Part shown: positions 15,755 through 23,885 of the stretch, piece after piece
Layout of the letters: each line of letters starts with the position of its first letter
How positions within the stretch are numbered: position 1 is the first letter of the stretch
NCBI GenBank assembly: GCA_013153655.1
Contig: JAADEB010000050.1
Span: 1-37,461 of the forward strand
Source of the DNA: Chlorobiota bacterium
Lineage (GTDB): Bacteria > Bacteroidota > Bacteroidia > Flavobacteriales > Flavobacteriaceae
Direction: 5' to 3'
DNA: 37,461 nucleotides
The notes under the pieces: model-generated
Database searches by the model: none
What the model saw: the letters and a program-made list of their open reading frames with translations, nothing else
Told to the model about the DNA's origin: nothing
Made by a program: the position numbers and the translations under genes

Positions 15755-16173
15755 CAAAAAGGAAACGTCAGACAAAGGCTGTTCAAGAAGGCAAAAGAGT
15801 AGGTTTACAAATTCATGAAGAATACGATGATAGTTTGTTGCCTGCTCCCGAAGAATTAAAAAAATATAAAGAACTTGACCCCAACATAATTGAGTGGATA
15901 AAAACACGTGCTCAAAAAGAACAGGAATTTCGTCATCATTTTCAAAATGAACGTTTGCGATTGACAGAAAAGCAAATAGAGAATGAGGCATATATCAACA
16001 AATGGGGACTTATTTTTGCCTTTCTTATTATGCTGATTTCCATACCCACCTCGGCATACCTAATCCTTTCCGGAATGACCATTGCCGGGAGTATTTTGGG
16101 AGGTGTTGTATTAAGCGGAGTGGTTATTGCTTTTCTACAAAAAGTAAATGGATCCAATAAGTCGGGGTTGTAG
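15751..16173 (+). CDS. DUF2335 family membrane protein
   Basis: The 140-residue protein has the DUF2335 layout. A Pro-rich start (LLPAPEELKKYKELDP, about 29-44) is followed by a charged helix with EQEFRHHFQNERL, then two hydrophobic helices at about 85-107 and 110-128 separated by a tight turn. It should sit in the inner membrane as a hairpin with its long N-terminal helix in the cytoplasm. Function is unknown. No ATG precedes the conserved region, so the TTG at 15751 within TTGA is taken as the start, coupled to the stop of the upstream gene. Like that gene it is AT-rich compared with its neighbours. Confidence 0.8.
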   Translation: MTKRKRQTKAVQEGKRVGLQIHEEYDDSLLPAPEELKKYKELDPNIIEWIKTRAQKEQEFRHHFQNERLRLTEKQIENEAYINKWGLIFAFLIMLISIPTSAYLILSGMTIAGSILGGVVLSGVVIAFLQKVNGSNKSGL

Positions 16174-16198
16174 GCTTTATAAAGTATTTATATCTTTG
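16168..16198 (+). promoter_or_regulatory. Promoter of tRNA-Arg
   Basis: TTG at 16168-16170 and TATCTTTG at 16191-16198 are separated by 20 bp, a textbook Bacteroidota -33/-7 pair. The predicted start near 16205 gives a 5' leader of about 50 nt before the tRNA. The -33 box overlaps the last codons of the DUF2335 gene. Confidence 0.8.
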
Positions 16199-16257
16199 CA
16201 GATGTAAAAATACATAGGCTTCGTGAAGAAACATTGATTGTATCATTATTTACATTT

Positions 16258-16331
16258 GCCCGCGTAGCTCAACTGGATAGAGCATCTGACTTCGGATCAG
16301 AGGGTTGAGGGTTCGAGTCCTTCCGCGGGTA
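16258..16331 (+). tRNA. tRNA-Arg, anticodon UCG
   Basis: All four stems fold. The acceptor is GCCCGCG/CGCGGGT with a G1-U72 wobble. The D-stem is GCTC/GAGC, the anticodon stem TCTGA/TCAGA, and the T-stem GAGGG/CCTTC with loop TTCGAGT. The anticodon loop CTTCGGA places TCG at 16292-16294, reading CGN arginine codons. The total is 74 nt with discriminator A. CCA is not encoded and must be added enzymatically. A strong promoter precedes it and a hairpin terminator follows within 4 nt. Confidence 0.96.
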
Positions 16332-16334
16332 CCT

Positions 16335-16372
16335 AAAAGGCCGTCTCGAAAAATGGGAGACGGCCTTTTTTT
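16335..16372. terminator. Bidirectional rho-independent terminator
   Basis: A 13-bp perfect stem (16335-16347 with 16357-16369, core GGCCGTCTC/GAGACGGCC) with a 9-nt loop is flanked by A and T tracts on the two sides. It ends the tRNA-Arg transcript on the plus strand and the leucine-rich-repeat gene on the minus strand, where the two convergent halves of the window meet. Confidence 0.92.
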
Positions 16373-16388
16373 CGTTCCATTCCAAAGG

Positions 16389-18533
16389 TTATTCTATCAA
16401 CACCTTCCGGGTAGCGGTATTGCCTTGCCGGTCTTGAAGCTTCAAGAAATAGATGCCGGGAACGAATCCTTCCGTGGACAAAACGCGCGATCCTTCGATG
16501 ATACCTTGTTCCAACACCTTGCCGTCGGGATTATACCATTGGTAGGTTCCTTCATCCAAACCTTCCACATATATCGAATTTTTCGCCGGATTGGGATAAA
16601 TCTTTATCCCGTCCATGAATGCGCCGGCCACAAACACCGCATCACACTGGTTTTGATCGGCCACAAAATGAGAAGTGGAATCTATGGCTTGGGAATAATG
16701 CTGCTCCCACCATGCCGGTTCGTCCACAAAAATACAGGTCAAATCCGGACAATTCCGGCCGTTAAATTCCATTAATGCACTCCCGTCCACATGATACATG
16801 AATACATTGGATAGTGAATCGTTATGGGAAAAATCAATCCTTCTCAGCATGGTATTGTGACTCAAATCCAGTGATTGCAATTGTGTACGGCTTGCATAAA
16901 TCCATTGCAAGGAAGGATTGGTGGACAAATCGATTTGTCTTATGGGATTGCCGCTTATCGTCACTTCAAACAAACCCGTTTGGTGGGTTAAATCCAAAGA
17001 AGTCAAGCGGTTGTTTCGAACCCCGATCCGGTATAAACGGGTCAACCGGCTTATATCCAGCGTGTCGATCCTATTATTTCCCACAAACAAATAAACAAGC
17101 CTATTATTATTTTGTAAATTCAATGAATCAATCAGGTTATTATAGCAAGATAGATAAAATAATGCGGGATTTTGGGATATATCAAGGGAAGTAATTTGAT
17201 TTTGCCATATCACCAGCCTTTGCAAGTTGGGATTCCTGCGCGTATCCAAGGCGCTCAGTTGATTATTGTAAGCACGTAAATCTTGAAGAAAATATTGATG
17301 AGAAACATCGATGGAATCCAATTGGTTGGAAGCCACATTCAATTGGCTAAGTGCATAAAAATCCTCGATTCCCGTCAAGTCCGAAATACCTCTTCCGGAA
17401 ACATCCAGTGCGGTTACCGTGTCGATGGCCAATGTGGGTACCCTGTGATCCTGCGGAATATCGTCATAGGGGGACAAGGCCGCTTCGAACAAAGAATCCG
17501 GTATGGCCGTGTAGGTGGTATCCGTGGTATATAAAACCACATTGTCCAACCACAGCAAGCCGGGTTGGGTATCATAGGGCGTTCCGGAAATCCGCCAAAT
17601 TAGGCGGTGCGAAGTTCGCGGATCGAATTGCCATTCAAAATGGCGCCAACAGGTGGAGGTATCTTCGTCAAAAACGGCCACCCCCACGCTATCCACCAAG
17701 AACCGCATATATTTATGGGTTTCGGAAGTGTATTTTATGTCAAAGGCCACCTTAACGGCATTTTGTACGTCCCAAACGATGCTTGCTTCCTCATGTACGG
17801 GCGCTTCGGCATGAAGCGACATAAAAGATTGCGTTGCATCATCGGATGTTACTTCCCACAGGGACGGGTTTCCGATGATCTGCCAGTCCGGCGGCATTTG
17901 TCCGTCTTCGAATCCATGTCGAACAATGCCGTGAATTTCCGCTTCACGGTCAACGGGTTGTGCATTTTCCAGCATCACCTCACGCAGGACAAAAAAAGAG
18001 CGGTTGCCTCCGTAATTATCGTTAAAACCGATGATAATATCGGTGGAAGCCAACAAATCCCAACGCCGGCTAACGGAATAATCCCTTTGATAGATAACTT
18101 GTCCGCCGTTGTAAGCATAATTATGCTTGGCAATCCGGAAATGTGCCGTAGAATCGGATGAATGGAAAGACAGGCTGATATACAAAGTATCCCCGTGCCT
18201 AAAGCCTTGCATCTGACGGATATTGGCAGCCCCGGCCACTACACTGCTGCCGGCATAAAAATTGGCATAATCCCAGGGCAAGAAAATCAAACTAATGGAA
18301 AGGCGCGCATCATGCGTTAGATCAAAAAACGATTTGGAATGAATATTGGCGCCAATACGATTACCGGAACCGTAAACATACAAGCCGTTGGATTCCTGCC
18401 GGACTTGGCCGCATTGCATATTATCCCATTCACCCGTAGTAGGAGGAATGAAAATGGTGTCGGATTGAGCATATAGAATACCGCTAAAAATCCAAAGAAA
18501 CACCATGAACGGATAAAGATGAGTGGTTTTCAT
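16389..18533 (-). CDS. Type IX-secreted leucine-rich-repeat surface protein
   Basis: The 714-residue protein begins with a signal peptide (MKTTHLYPFMVFLWIFSGILYAQ). The N-terminal half (about 25-340) looks like two beta-sandwich, carbohydrate- or adhesion-type modules, but no catalytic motif is recognised. A short cap (PDSLFEAALSP, then ALDVSGRGISDLTGIEDF) leads into about nine leucine-rich repeats of exactly 21 residues (about 395-575), with a consensus like L..L....NQL.SLD.S.N. The C-terminus (about 645-714) is a type A sorting domain: IYPNPAKNSIYVEG ... PGIYFLKLQDRQG ... KVLIE. The protein should pass through Sec and then the type IX system to the surface. The ATG at 18533 is preferred to GTG 18551 because the latter overlaps the promoter. 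Confidence 0.9.
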   Translation of the reverse strand: MKTTHLYPFMVFLWIFSGILYAQSDTIFIPPTTGEWDNMQCGQVRQESNGLYVYGSGNRIGANIHSKSFFDLTHDARLSISLIFLPWDYANFYAGSSVVAGAANIRQMQGFRHGDTLYISLSFHSSDSTAHFRIAKHNYAYNGGQVIYQRDYSVSRRWDLLASTDIIIGFNDNYGGNRSFFVLREVMLENAQPVDREAEIHGIVRHGFEDGQMPPDWQIIGNPSLWEVTSDDATQSFMSLHAEAPVHEEASIVWDVQNAVKVAFDIKYTSETHKYMRFLVDSVGVAVFDEDTSTCWRHFEWQFDPRTSHRLIWRISGTPYDTQPGLLWLDNVVLYTTDTTYTAIPDSLFEAALSPYDDIPQDHRVPTLAIDTVTALDVSGRGISDLTGIEDFYALSQLNVASNQLDSIDVSHQYFLQDLRAYNNQLSALDTRRNPNLQRLVIWQNQITSLDISQNPALFYLSCYNNLIDSLNLQNNNRLVYLFVGNNRIDTLDISRLTRLYRIGVRNNRLTSLDLTHQTGLFEVTISGNPIRQIDLSTNPSLQWIYASRTQLQSLDLSHNTMLRRIDFSHNDSLSNVFMYHVDGSALMEFNGRNCPDLTCIFVDEPAWWEQHYSQAIDSTSHFVADQNQCDAVFVAGAFMDGIKIYPNPAKNSIYVEGLDEGTYQWYNPDGKVLEQGIIEGSRVLSTEGFVPGIYFLKLQDRQGNTATRKVLIE

Positions 18534-18550
18534 AAGGCTAAGGTTTTTCA

Positions 18551-18581
18551 CAAAATTAAACCCCTACACCATTATCCGCAA
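18551..18581 (-). promoter_or_regulatory. Promoter of the leucine-rich-repeat gene
   Basis: On the minus strand TTG (18581-18579) and TAATTTTG (18558-18551) are 20 bp apart, an exact fit to the Bacteroidota promoter. Predicted initiation is near 18544, giving a leader of about 10 nt before the ATG at 18533. The -7 box overlaps an upstream in-frame GTG and so rules that GTG out as the start. Confidence 0.8.
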
Positions 18582-18691
18582 GTATATTATTAATTAAAAA
18601 GATGACAAAAATCAAATGTAAATGAAATTTTTGAAATTCATTGAATTTTTTATAACCATCCATCCCGCTACCAAAACCCGCAAAAGACTAT

Positions 18692-18729
18692 AAAAAAACC
18701 CAACGGACTTCCGGGGAAATTCCGTTGGG
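18692..18729 (-). terminator. Rho-independent terminator of the DUF937 gene
   Basis: On the minus strand CCCAACGGA (18729-18721) pairs perfectly with TCCGTTGGG (18707-18699) across a 13-nt loop. It is followed by seven T residues (18698-18692). It lies 37 bp after the DUF937 stop. Confidence 0.88.
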
Positions 18730-18766
18730 AAATTTCATAAAGGTCAAAAATGGAAAAATTCTTTTC

Positions 18767-19363
18767 CTATTTGCCGAAAAACTTACGTCCCATATTGAAC
18801 AGGTCGTCGATGATGCTGCCGTCGCCGTCTTGATCCAAGAGGCGTTCCATGAGGCTGGCGTGCTGGGCGGCTTCCTGATGGCTACCCAAAACATTACCGA
18901 TGATGTTGGACAAATCGGTGGGTTGCTGCACTTGGGTGCTGCGGGCTTGTTTGCCCAAATAACCCATTACCACCGGCGCGGCCATTTTGAGGATATCCAT
19001 AGCCGATCCCAGGTCCAATCCGGTTTGTTTGGCCAATGCCGTGGCGGCCACTTCTTTTTTCTCTCCGAAAACGTGACCCAAAATTTTGTCACCGTCTTCC
19101 ACCACTTCTTCATTTACAGATCCGCCTCCGAAAATATCCATAACGTTATCCAACAAACTTCCGTCGTGCTTGTTCATCAATGCTTCGAACAATCCCGTTG
19201 CTTTGTCGGGGTCCGAAGCGTTTTTCTTTAATGCGCCCATCAACATGGGAATCGCGGCTTGTAACGCGGATTGCGACAAAGATTTGTCTTTGCCCAATTG
19301 CGAACTAACTCCTTCGGCCACCATTTGGCCTACGGGTCCTTGAAGTAAATCCATTAAATCCAT
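18767..19363 (-). CDS. DUF937 family protein
   Basis: The 198-residue protein matches the DUF937 family. It opens with MDLMDLLQGPVGQMVAEGVSSQLG, then has QSALQAAIPMLMGALKKNA, and a second similar half with LAKQTGLDLGSAMDILKMAAPVVMGYLGKQ. A linker follows and the C-terminus is LLDQDGDGSIIDDLFNMGRKFFGK, including an EF-hand-like DQDGDGS stretch. There is no signal peptide, so it is probably cytoplasmic. Function is unknown for the family, although remote relatives (YidB) are associated with DNA or envelope in some annotations. It has its own -7 element upstream and a terminator downstream, so it is a single-gene unit. Confidence 0.87.
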   Translation of the reverse strand: MDLMDLLQGPVGQMVAEGVSSQLGKDKSLSQSALQAAIPMLMGALKKNASDPDKATGLFEALMNKHDGSLLDNVMDIFGGGSVNEEVVEDGDKILGHVFGEKKEVAATALAKQTGLDLGSAMDILKMAAPVVMGYLGKQARSTQVQQPTDLSNIIGNVLGSHQEAAQHASLMERLLDQDGDGSIIDDLFNMGRKFFGK

Positions 19364-19388
19364 AGTAAAATATTTATTTGGTTTTGTT

Positions 19389-19396
19389 CAAATATA
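19389..19396 (-). promoter_or_regulatory. -7 promoter element of the DUF937 gene
   Basis: The minus strand reads TATATTTG, an exact TAnnTTTG match, 25 bp before the ATG at 19363. No clear -33 TTG is seen at the right spacing, where the sequence is AT-only. Confidence 0.55.
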
Positions 19397-19453
19397 ATGA
19401 AAATCTTTAAAATTAATTTTCATTCGTATGTAATCAAAACACGTGCCACAGAC

Positions 19454-19489
19454 AAAAAAAGAAAACCGCCTCAAATCCGGGCGGTTTTC
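19454..19489 (-). terminator. Rho-independent terminator of eno
   Basis: A 10-bp perfect stem (GAAAACCGCC paired with GGCGGTTTTC at 19461-19470 and 19480-19489), read on the minus strand, is followed by seven T residues. It lies 22 bp after the eno stop. Confidence 0.9.
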
Positions 19490-19511
19490 CAAATTTATGA
19501 TTCAAAGAATT

Positions 19512-20804
19512 TTACATCTTATGCTTAAAGGCTTTAAGACCTGGATACACACCCATGGGATCCAAATATTCCTCGATTCGAAGCAATTGATTGTATTTGG
19601 CCATCCGGTCGGTACGCGAAAGGGAACCTGTTTTGATTTGGCCGGTATTCAAGGCAACGGCCAAATCCGAAATGGTGGTATCTTCGGTCTCACCCGAACG
19701 GTGGGAAATAATGGCGGCATAGCCGGCCTTGTGGGCCATATTGATGGCTTCGATGGTTTCGGTAAGGGTACCTATTTGGTTCAATTTGATCAAAATGGCG
19801 TTGGCAATACCTTCGCGAATACCTTTTTCCAGGATTTTGGTATTGGTCACGAAAACGTCGTCGCCCACCAACTGAACTTGTTTACCCAAACGTTCGGTGA
19901 GCATTTTCCAGCCTTCCCAATCGTCTTCGGCCATGCCGTCTTCAATGGAAATAATGGGATATTTGGATACCAACTGGGCCAGATAAGCCACTTGATCGCC
20001 GGGGGAAAGTTTCATGCCTTTGTCACCTTCGAAAATGGTGTAGTCGTAAACGCCGTTTTTATAAAATTCCGAAGCGGCCACGTCCAAAGCCAGGAAAAAG
20101 TCTTCACCGGGCTTGTAACCTTGTGCTTTGATGGCTTCCAGAATGGTTTCGATGGCATCCTCGGTACCGTCGAAAGCCGGCGCAAATCCTCCTTCATCGC
20201 CCACGGAGGTGGTCAGGCCGCGTCGTTTCAAAATCTTTTTGAGCGTATGGAAGACCTCGGTGGCCATTTGCATGGCATGCGAAAAACTCTCGGCACCGGC
20301 CGGCACAATCATAAATTCCTGAAATGCGATGGGCGCATCGGAATGGGAACCGCCGTTAACGATGTTCATCATAGGCACGGGCAATGTGCGTGCACCCACG
20401 CCTCCCATGTATTGGTAAAGATGCAATCCCAACTCGTCGGCCGCCGCTTTGGCCACGGCCAGGGAAACACCCAGAATGGCATTGGCACCCAATTTGGATT
20501 TATTTTCCGTGCCGTCCAGATCCAACATCACTTGGTCGATGAGTACTTGATCATATACATGAGCTCCGGTAAGGGCCGGTGCAATGAATTTCTGTACGTT
20601 TTCCACGGCTTTGAGCACCGATTTTCCATGAAATTCCTCGAATCCGTCGCGCAATTCCAAGGCTTCCTTGCTACCGGTGGATGCACCCGAAGGCACGGCG
20701 GCACGTCCGAAACCGCCCAAGTCGGTCCATACTTCCACTTCCACGGTGGGATTTCCCCGCGAATCGAAAATCTGACGGGCATGAATTTTTTCTATTTTTC
20801 CCAT
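19512..20804 (-). CDS. eno: Enolase (phosphopyruvate hydratase)
   Basis: The 430-residue glycolytic enzyme interconverts 2-phosphoglycerate and phosphoenolpyruvate in the cytoplasm. Visible active-site residues include His154 (GGSHSD), Glu163, Glu204 (VGDEGGF), metal ligands Asp241, Glu288 (SIEDGM) and Asp315 (GDDVFVTN), the base Lys340, the SHRSGETEDT loop with His368, and Lys391 in QIKTGS. All are conserved, and length is typical. It follows rplQ on the same strand but is separated by a hairpin terminator, so it is probably transcribed on its own. Confidence 0.98.
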   Translation of the reverse strand: MGKIEKIHARQIFDSRGNPTVEVEVWTDLGGFGRAAVPSGASTGSKEALELRDGFEEFHGKSVLKAVENVQKFIAPALTGAHVYDQVLIDQVMLDLDGTENKSKLGANAILGVSLAVAKAAADELGLHLYQYMGGVGARTLPVPMMNIVNGGSHSDAPIAFQEFMIVPAGAESFSHAMQMATEVFHTLKKILKRRGLTTSVGDEGGFAPAFDGTEDAIETILEAIKAQGYKPGEDFFLALDVAASEFYKNGVYDYTIFEGDKGMKLSPGDQVAYLAQLVSKYPIISIEDGMAEDDWEGWKMLTERLGKQVQLVGDDVFVTNTKILEKGIREGIANAILIKLNQIGTLTETIEAINMAHKAGYAAIISHRSGETEDTTISDLAVALNTGQIKTGSLSRTDRMAKYNQLLRIEEYLDPMGVYPGLKAFKHKM

Positions 20805-20841
20805 TGTTCAAAATTTTTTGGGGACAATATATCATATAAAA

Positions 20842-20873
20842 GAAAAAAACCACCTGTTGAAAGGCAGTTTTTT
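20842..20873 (-). terminator. Probable terminator of the ribosomal superoperon
   Basis: On the minus strand AAACTGCC can pair with GGTGGTTT (including two G-U pairs) across an 8-nt loop, followed by a run of T residues. The G-U pairs form only in the minus-strand RNA, which agrees with it ending the rplQ transcript rather than a plus-strand one. Confidence 0.65.
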
Positions 20874-20905
20874 TCATGAATTTTCGAGGGACGACCGAAG
20901 AAGGA

Positions 20906-21430
20906 TTATTCCTTTGTTTCTTCGGCGTTACCCTTATCGCCGGATTCTTCACCGGCTTGATCCTGCACGTCTTGATTTTGTTGGGGTGCTTCCTGTACGC
21001 CTTGATCCTGTGCTTTGGATTTGCGGCGTCGGCGGCGTGTTTTCTTGGCCGGCTTACCGGAAGTGTAGGTGGTGTTGTAATCCACAAACTCGATGAGGGC
21101 CATTTCGGCATTGTCACCGAGGCGGTTACCGAGTTTGATGATACGCAAATAACCTCCCGGACGATCGGCCACTTTTTCGGAAATATTGCGGAACAATTCC
21201 GTGACCGAATGTTTATTGTTCAAGGCGCGGAACACCATACGTCGGTTGTGCATGGTGTCTTCCTTGGAGCGCGTTACCAACGGTTCCAGGAACATACGCA
21301 ATGCTTTGGCCTTGGCCAGCGTGGTATGAATCCGTTTATGCTCGATCAACGAATTGGCCATATTGCGCAACATCGCCTTACGATGTCCGGCCTTCCGTCC
21401 CAAATGATTAAATTTCTTTCTGTGTCTCAT
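20906..21430 (-). CDS. rplQ: 50S ribosomal protein L17 (bL17) with charged C-terminal extension
   Basis: The 174-residue protein has the standard bL17 fold in its first ~120 residues, starting MRHRKKFNHLGRKAGHRKAMLRN. A basic run, KKTRRRRRKSK, then leads into a tail of about 35 residues rich in Gln, Glu, Asp and Gly. The tail is absent in E. coli L17, but similar tails occur in Bacteroidota. It closes the alpha operon, 21 nt after rpoA. Confidence 0.97.
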   Translation of the reverse strand: MRHRKKFNHLGRKAGHRKAMLRNMANSLIEHKRIHTTLAKAKALRMFLEPLVTRSKEDTMHNRRMVFRALNNKHSVTELFRNISEKVADRPGGYLRIIKLGNRLGDNAEMALIEFVDYNTTYTSGKPAKKTRRRRRKSKAQDQGVQEAPQQNQDVQDQAGEESGDKGNAEETKE

Positions 21431-21451
21431 AATTTTCGTTTCTTAAATTCC

Positions 21452-22447
21452 TTAATCCAATTTGTATTTAGACAAATCCATTCCGAAAGTCAAACCCATT
21501 TCTTCCACTACCTTTTCCAAATCCTTCATGGATTTTTGTCCGAAGTTGCGCAATTTCAGCAAATCGCTTTTGTTGTATTGTACCAAATCGCCCAAAGTAT
21601 GGATATCCGCACCGGTCAGGCAATTGCGCGTACGGATATTGAGTTTCAGGTCGTCGATTTTGGTTTTCAAGAGCTTGCGCATGGAGAGGGATTCCTCGTT
21701 GCCTTCATCTTCCAACTCTTGGTCGTCGTCTTCGGACAAAAGGATTTTCTCGTCGGAGAAGAGGATGAAATGCTGAATCAGAATTTTGGCCGATTCGGTC
21801 AAGGCTTCGCGGGGCGTAATGGATCCGTCGGTTTCCACATCCAAAATCAGTCGTTCGTAGTCGGTCTTTTGTCCCACACGGAAATTCTCAACCGAATATT
21901 TCACATGTTTGACCGGTGTGTGAATCGAGTCCATAAAAATGGTTCCCAGGGGCACGTCTTTCTTTTTATTTTCTTCCACCGTCACATATCCCCTACCCTT
22001 TTCGATGGTAATGGTCATGTCCAGTTTCACGTTGCCGTCGGTGGTCATCAAATGCAAATCCGGGTTGAGGATTTCAAAATGGGAGATGAATTTTTGCAAA
22101 TCTCCGGCTTTGATTTCCTTTTGGTTTTCCAATTTGATGCGTACTTTTTCCGAATCCACTCCTTCGGCTTTGCTTTTGAAGCGGATTTGTTTCAGGTTGA
22201 GCACGATGCGCGTTACGTCTTCAATCACGCCGGGAATGGTGCTGAATTCGTGTTCCACTCCCATGATGCGCAAAGACGTGATGGCATAACCTTCCAGCGA
22301 TGACAGCAATACACGCCGCAGGGCGTTGCCTATGGTCAAACCAAAGCCGGGCTCCAAGGGTTTGAATTCGAAAGTGCCTTTGTTGCCTTGGGCATCGAGT
22401 TGGGTAACTTTATCCGGTCTTTGAAAATCTTTAATTAATTCAGCCAT
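21452..22447 (-). CDS. rpoA: DNA-directed RNA polymerase subunit alpha
   Basis: The 331-residue protein has both domains. The N-terminal dimerisation and assembly domain includes GFGLTIGNALRRVLLSSLEGYAI. After an acidic linker (DDDQELEDEGNEE), the C-terminal promoter-contact domain has TRNCLTGADIHTLGDLV and LRNFGQKSMKDLEKVVEEMGL. Alpha nucleates core polymerase assembly and contacts UP elements and activators. It sits between rpsD and rplQ as usual. Confidence 0.98.
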   Translation of the reverse strand: MAELIKDFQRPDKVTQLDAQGNKGTFEFKPLEPGFGLTIGNALRRVLLSSLEGYAITSLRIMGVEHEFSTIPGVIEDVTRIVLNLKQIRFKSKAEGVDSEKVRIKLENQKEIKAGDLQKFISHFEILNPDLHLMTTDGNVKLDMTITIEKGRGYVTVEENKKKDVPLGTIFMDSIHTPVKHVKYSVENFRVGQKTDYERLILDVETDGSITPREALTESAKILIQHFILFSDEKILLSEDDDQELEDEGNEESLSMRKLLKTKIDDLKLNIRTRNCLTGADIHTLGDLVQYNKSDLLKLRNFGQKSMKDLEKVVEEMGLTFGMDLSKYKLD

Positions 22448-22469
22448 TGTCGAATGTTTAATTTAATGA

Positions 22470-23075
22470 TTACTTGGAGTACAATTCCACGATCAGGTGT
22501 TCCTCGATGTTTTCGGGAATCTGAACGCGTTCGGGGCGGGAGACGAAAACGCCTTCCATTTTTTCGGGATTCCAGGAAAGCCATTCGTAGTTGTTGGCAT
22601 TGTTTTTCAAGCTTTCCTGAATGGCCTGTAAGGATTTGGATTTTTCGCGCACACCTACGGTATCGCCGGGGCGAAGGGTGTAGGACGGAATGTTGACCAC
22701 CTTACCGTTTACCGTAATGTGGCGGTGCGAAACCAATTGGCGTGCCGCACGGCGCGTAGGCGCAATACCCAGGCGGTAAACCACGTTGTCCAGGCGCGAT
22801 TCCAAAAGTTGAAGCAACACCTCACCGGTATTTCCACCGGCACGGGCGGCTTCGTTGAACAGGTTCTTAAATTGTTTTTCGAGAATGCCGTAAATAAATT
22901 TGGCCTTCATTTTTTCATCCAATTGGATGGCATATTGCGAACGCTTGCGGCGCTTACGCATCAAACCGTGTTGTCCGGGCGGATATTTACGCCGCTCGAA
23001 ATATTTGTCGGGGCCGAAAAGCGGCTCGCCGAAACGTCGCGAAATTTTGGTTTTAGGTCCTCTATATCTTGCCAT
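22470..23075 (-). CDS. rpsD: 30S ribosomal protein S4 (uS4)
   Basis: The 201-residue primary 16S-binding protein helps nucleate 30S assembly. It starts MARYRGPKTKISRRFGEPLFG without the zinc-binding cysteines found in some S4 proteins. The S4 RNA-binding domain (about 92-150, LDNVVYRLGIAPTRRAARQL ... HITVNGKVVNIPSY) is intact. Lies 22 nt before rpoA. Confidence 0.98.
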   Translation of the reverse strand: MARYRGPKTKISRRFGEPLFGPDKYFERRKYPPGQHGLMRKRRKRSQYAIQLDEKMKAKFIYGILEKQFKNLFNEAARAGGNTGEVLLQLLESRLDNVVYRLGIAPTRRAARQLVSHRHITVNGKVVNIPSYTLRPGDTVGVREKSKSLQAIQESLKNNANNYEWLSWNPEKMEGVFVSRPERVQIPENIEEHLIVELYSK

Positions 23076-23099
23076 ATTTCCTCTGCTTAATGGTTATGA

Positions 23100-23483
23100 T
23101 TATACTCTTCGTCGTTTGGGCGGACGGCATCCGTTGTGCGGAATGGGTGTTACGTCCACGATTTCAATTACTTCGATACCATTGTTGTGAATGGTACGTA
23201 TGGCCGACTCGCGGCCGTTTCCGGGGCCTTTCACAAACACGCGTACCCGGCGCAAACCGGCTTCATATGCCGTCTTGGCTGCATCTTCGGCCGCCACTTG
23301 GGCCGCATAAGGCGTGTTCTTCTTCGAACCCTTGAATCCCATCTTCCCGGCCGACGACCAGGATATCACTTCCCCTTTGTTATTGGTCAACGATATGATA
23401 ACGTTATTAAAAGTGGCCTGGATATGGGCTTGACCCACCGGTTCCACTTTTACTTTACGTTTCTTTGCACTCGATTTTGCCAT
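23100..23483 (-). CDS. rpsK: 30S ribosomal protein S11 (uS11)
   Basis: The 127-residue protein of the 30S platform has the expected core AHIQATFNNVIISLTN and the closing TPIPHNGCRPPKRRRV, which contacts rRNA near the E and P sites. It follows rpsM by 25 nt and precedes rpsD by 24 nt, the normal alpha-operon order. Nothing unusual. Confidence 0.98.
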   Translation of the reverse strand: MAKSSAKKRKVKVEPVGQAHIQATFNNVIISLTNNKGEVISWSSAGKMGFKGSKKNTPYAAQVAAEDAAKTAYEAGLRRVRVFVKGPGNGRESAIRTIHNNGIEVIEIVDVTPIPHNGCRPPKRRRV

Positions 23484-23508
23484 AATTCTCCTATAATTTA
23501 TCTAATGA

Positions 23509-23883
23509 TTACTTGGTTGCTTTTTTCTTGTTGGCAACGGTCTTACGCTTACCTTTGCGCGTACGCGAATTGTTTTTGGTCTTTTGACCCCTCAGGGGCA
23601 ATCCCAAACGGTGGCGAATACCGCGATAACTGCCGATATCCATCAACCGCTTGATGTTCATTTGTACTTCGGAACGCAAGGCACCTTCGATTTTGTAATC
23701 GGCGATGGCCTTACGGATGGCTGCGATGTCGTGATCATCCCAGTCTTTAACTTTCTTATCTTCGTCAACGCCGGCTTTATCCAAAATTTCTTTGGCCCGG
23801 CTGCGACCTACACCGTAAATGTAGGTAAGGGCTATCACACCCCTTTTGTTTTTAGGTAAATCGACTCCTGCTATACGTGCCAT
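23509..23883 (-). CDS. rpsM: 30S ribosomal protein S13 (uS13)
   Basis: The 124-residue head protein contacts the P-site tRNA and L5 in the inter-subunit bridge. It begins MARIAGVDLPKNKRGVIALTYIYGVG, includes the helix-two-turn-helix region YRGIRHRLGLPLRGQKTKNN, and ends in a basic tail. Its start lies 2 nt from the rpmJ stop, so translation is probably coupled. Confidence 0.98.
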   Translation of the reverse strand: MARIAGVDLPKNKRGVIALTYIYGVGRSRAKEILDKAGVDEDKKVKDWDDHDIAAIRKAIADYKIEGALRSEVQMNIKRLMDIGSYRGIRHRLGLPLRGQKTKNNSRTRKGKRKTVANKKKATK

Positions 23884-23885
23884 AA

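Noticed and set aside
18534..18551. GTG start for the leucine-rich-repeat protein at 18551
   Set aside because: The GTG lies within the -7 box TAATTTTG. The ATG at 18533 gives a complete signal peptide.
19443..20879. 478-codon open frame antisense to eno
   Set aside because: It extends over the eno terminator and promoter region, its translation has no recognisable family, and enolase on the minus strand is unambiguous.
20876..22303. 475-codon open frame antisense to rplQ and rpoA
   Set aside because: It crosses a gene boundary on the opposite strand and gives a low-information Phe/His/Gln-rich translation. It is a codon-bias artefact.
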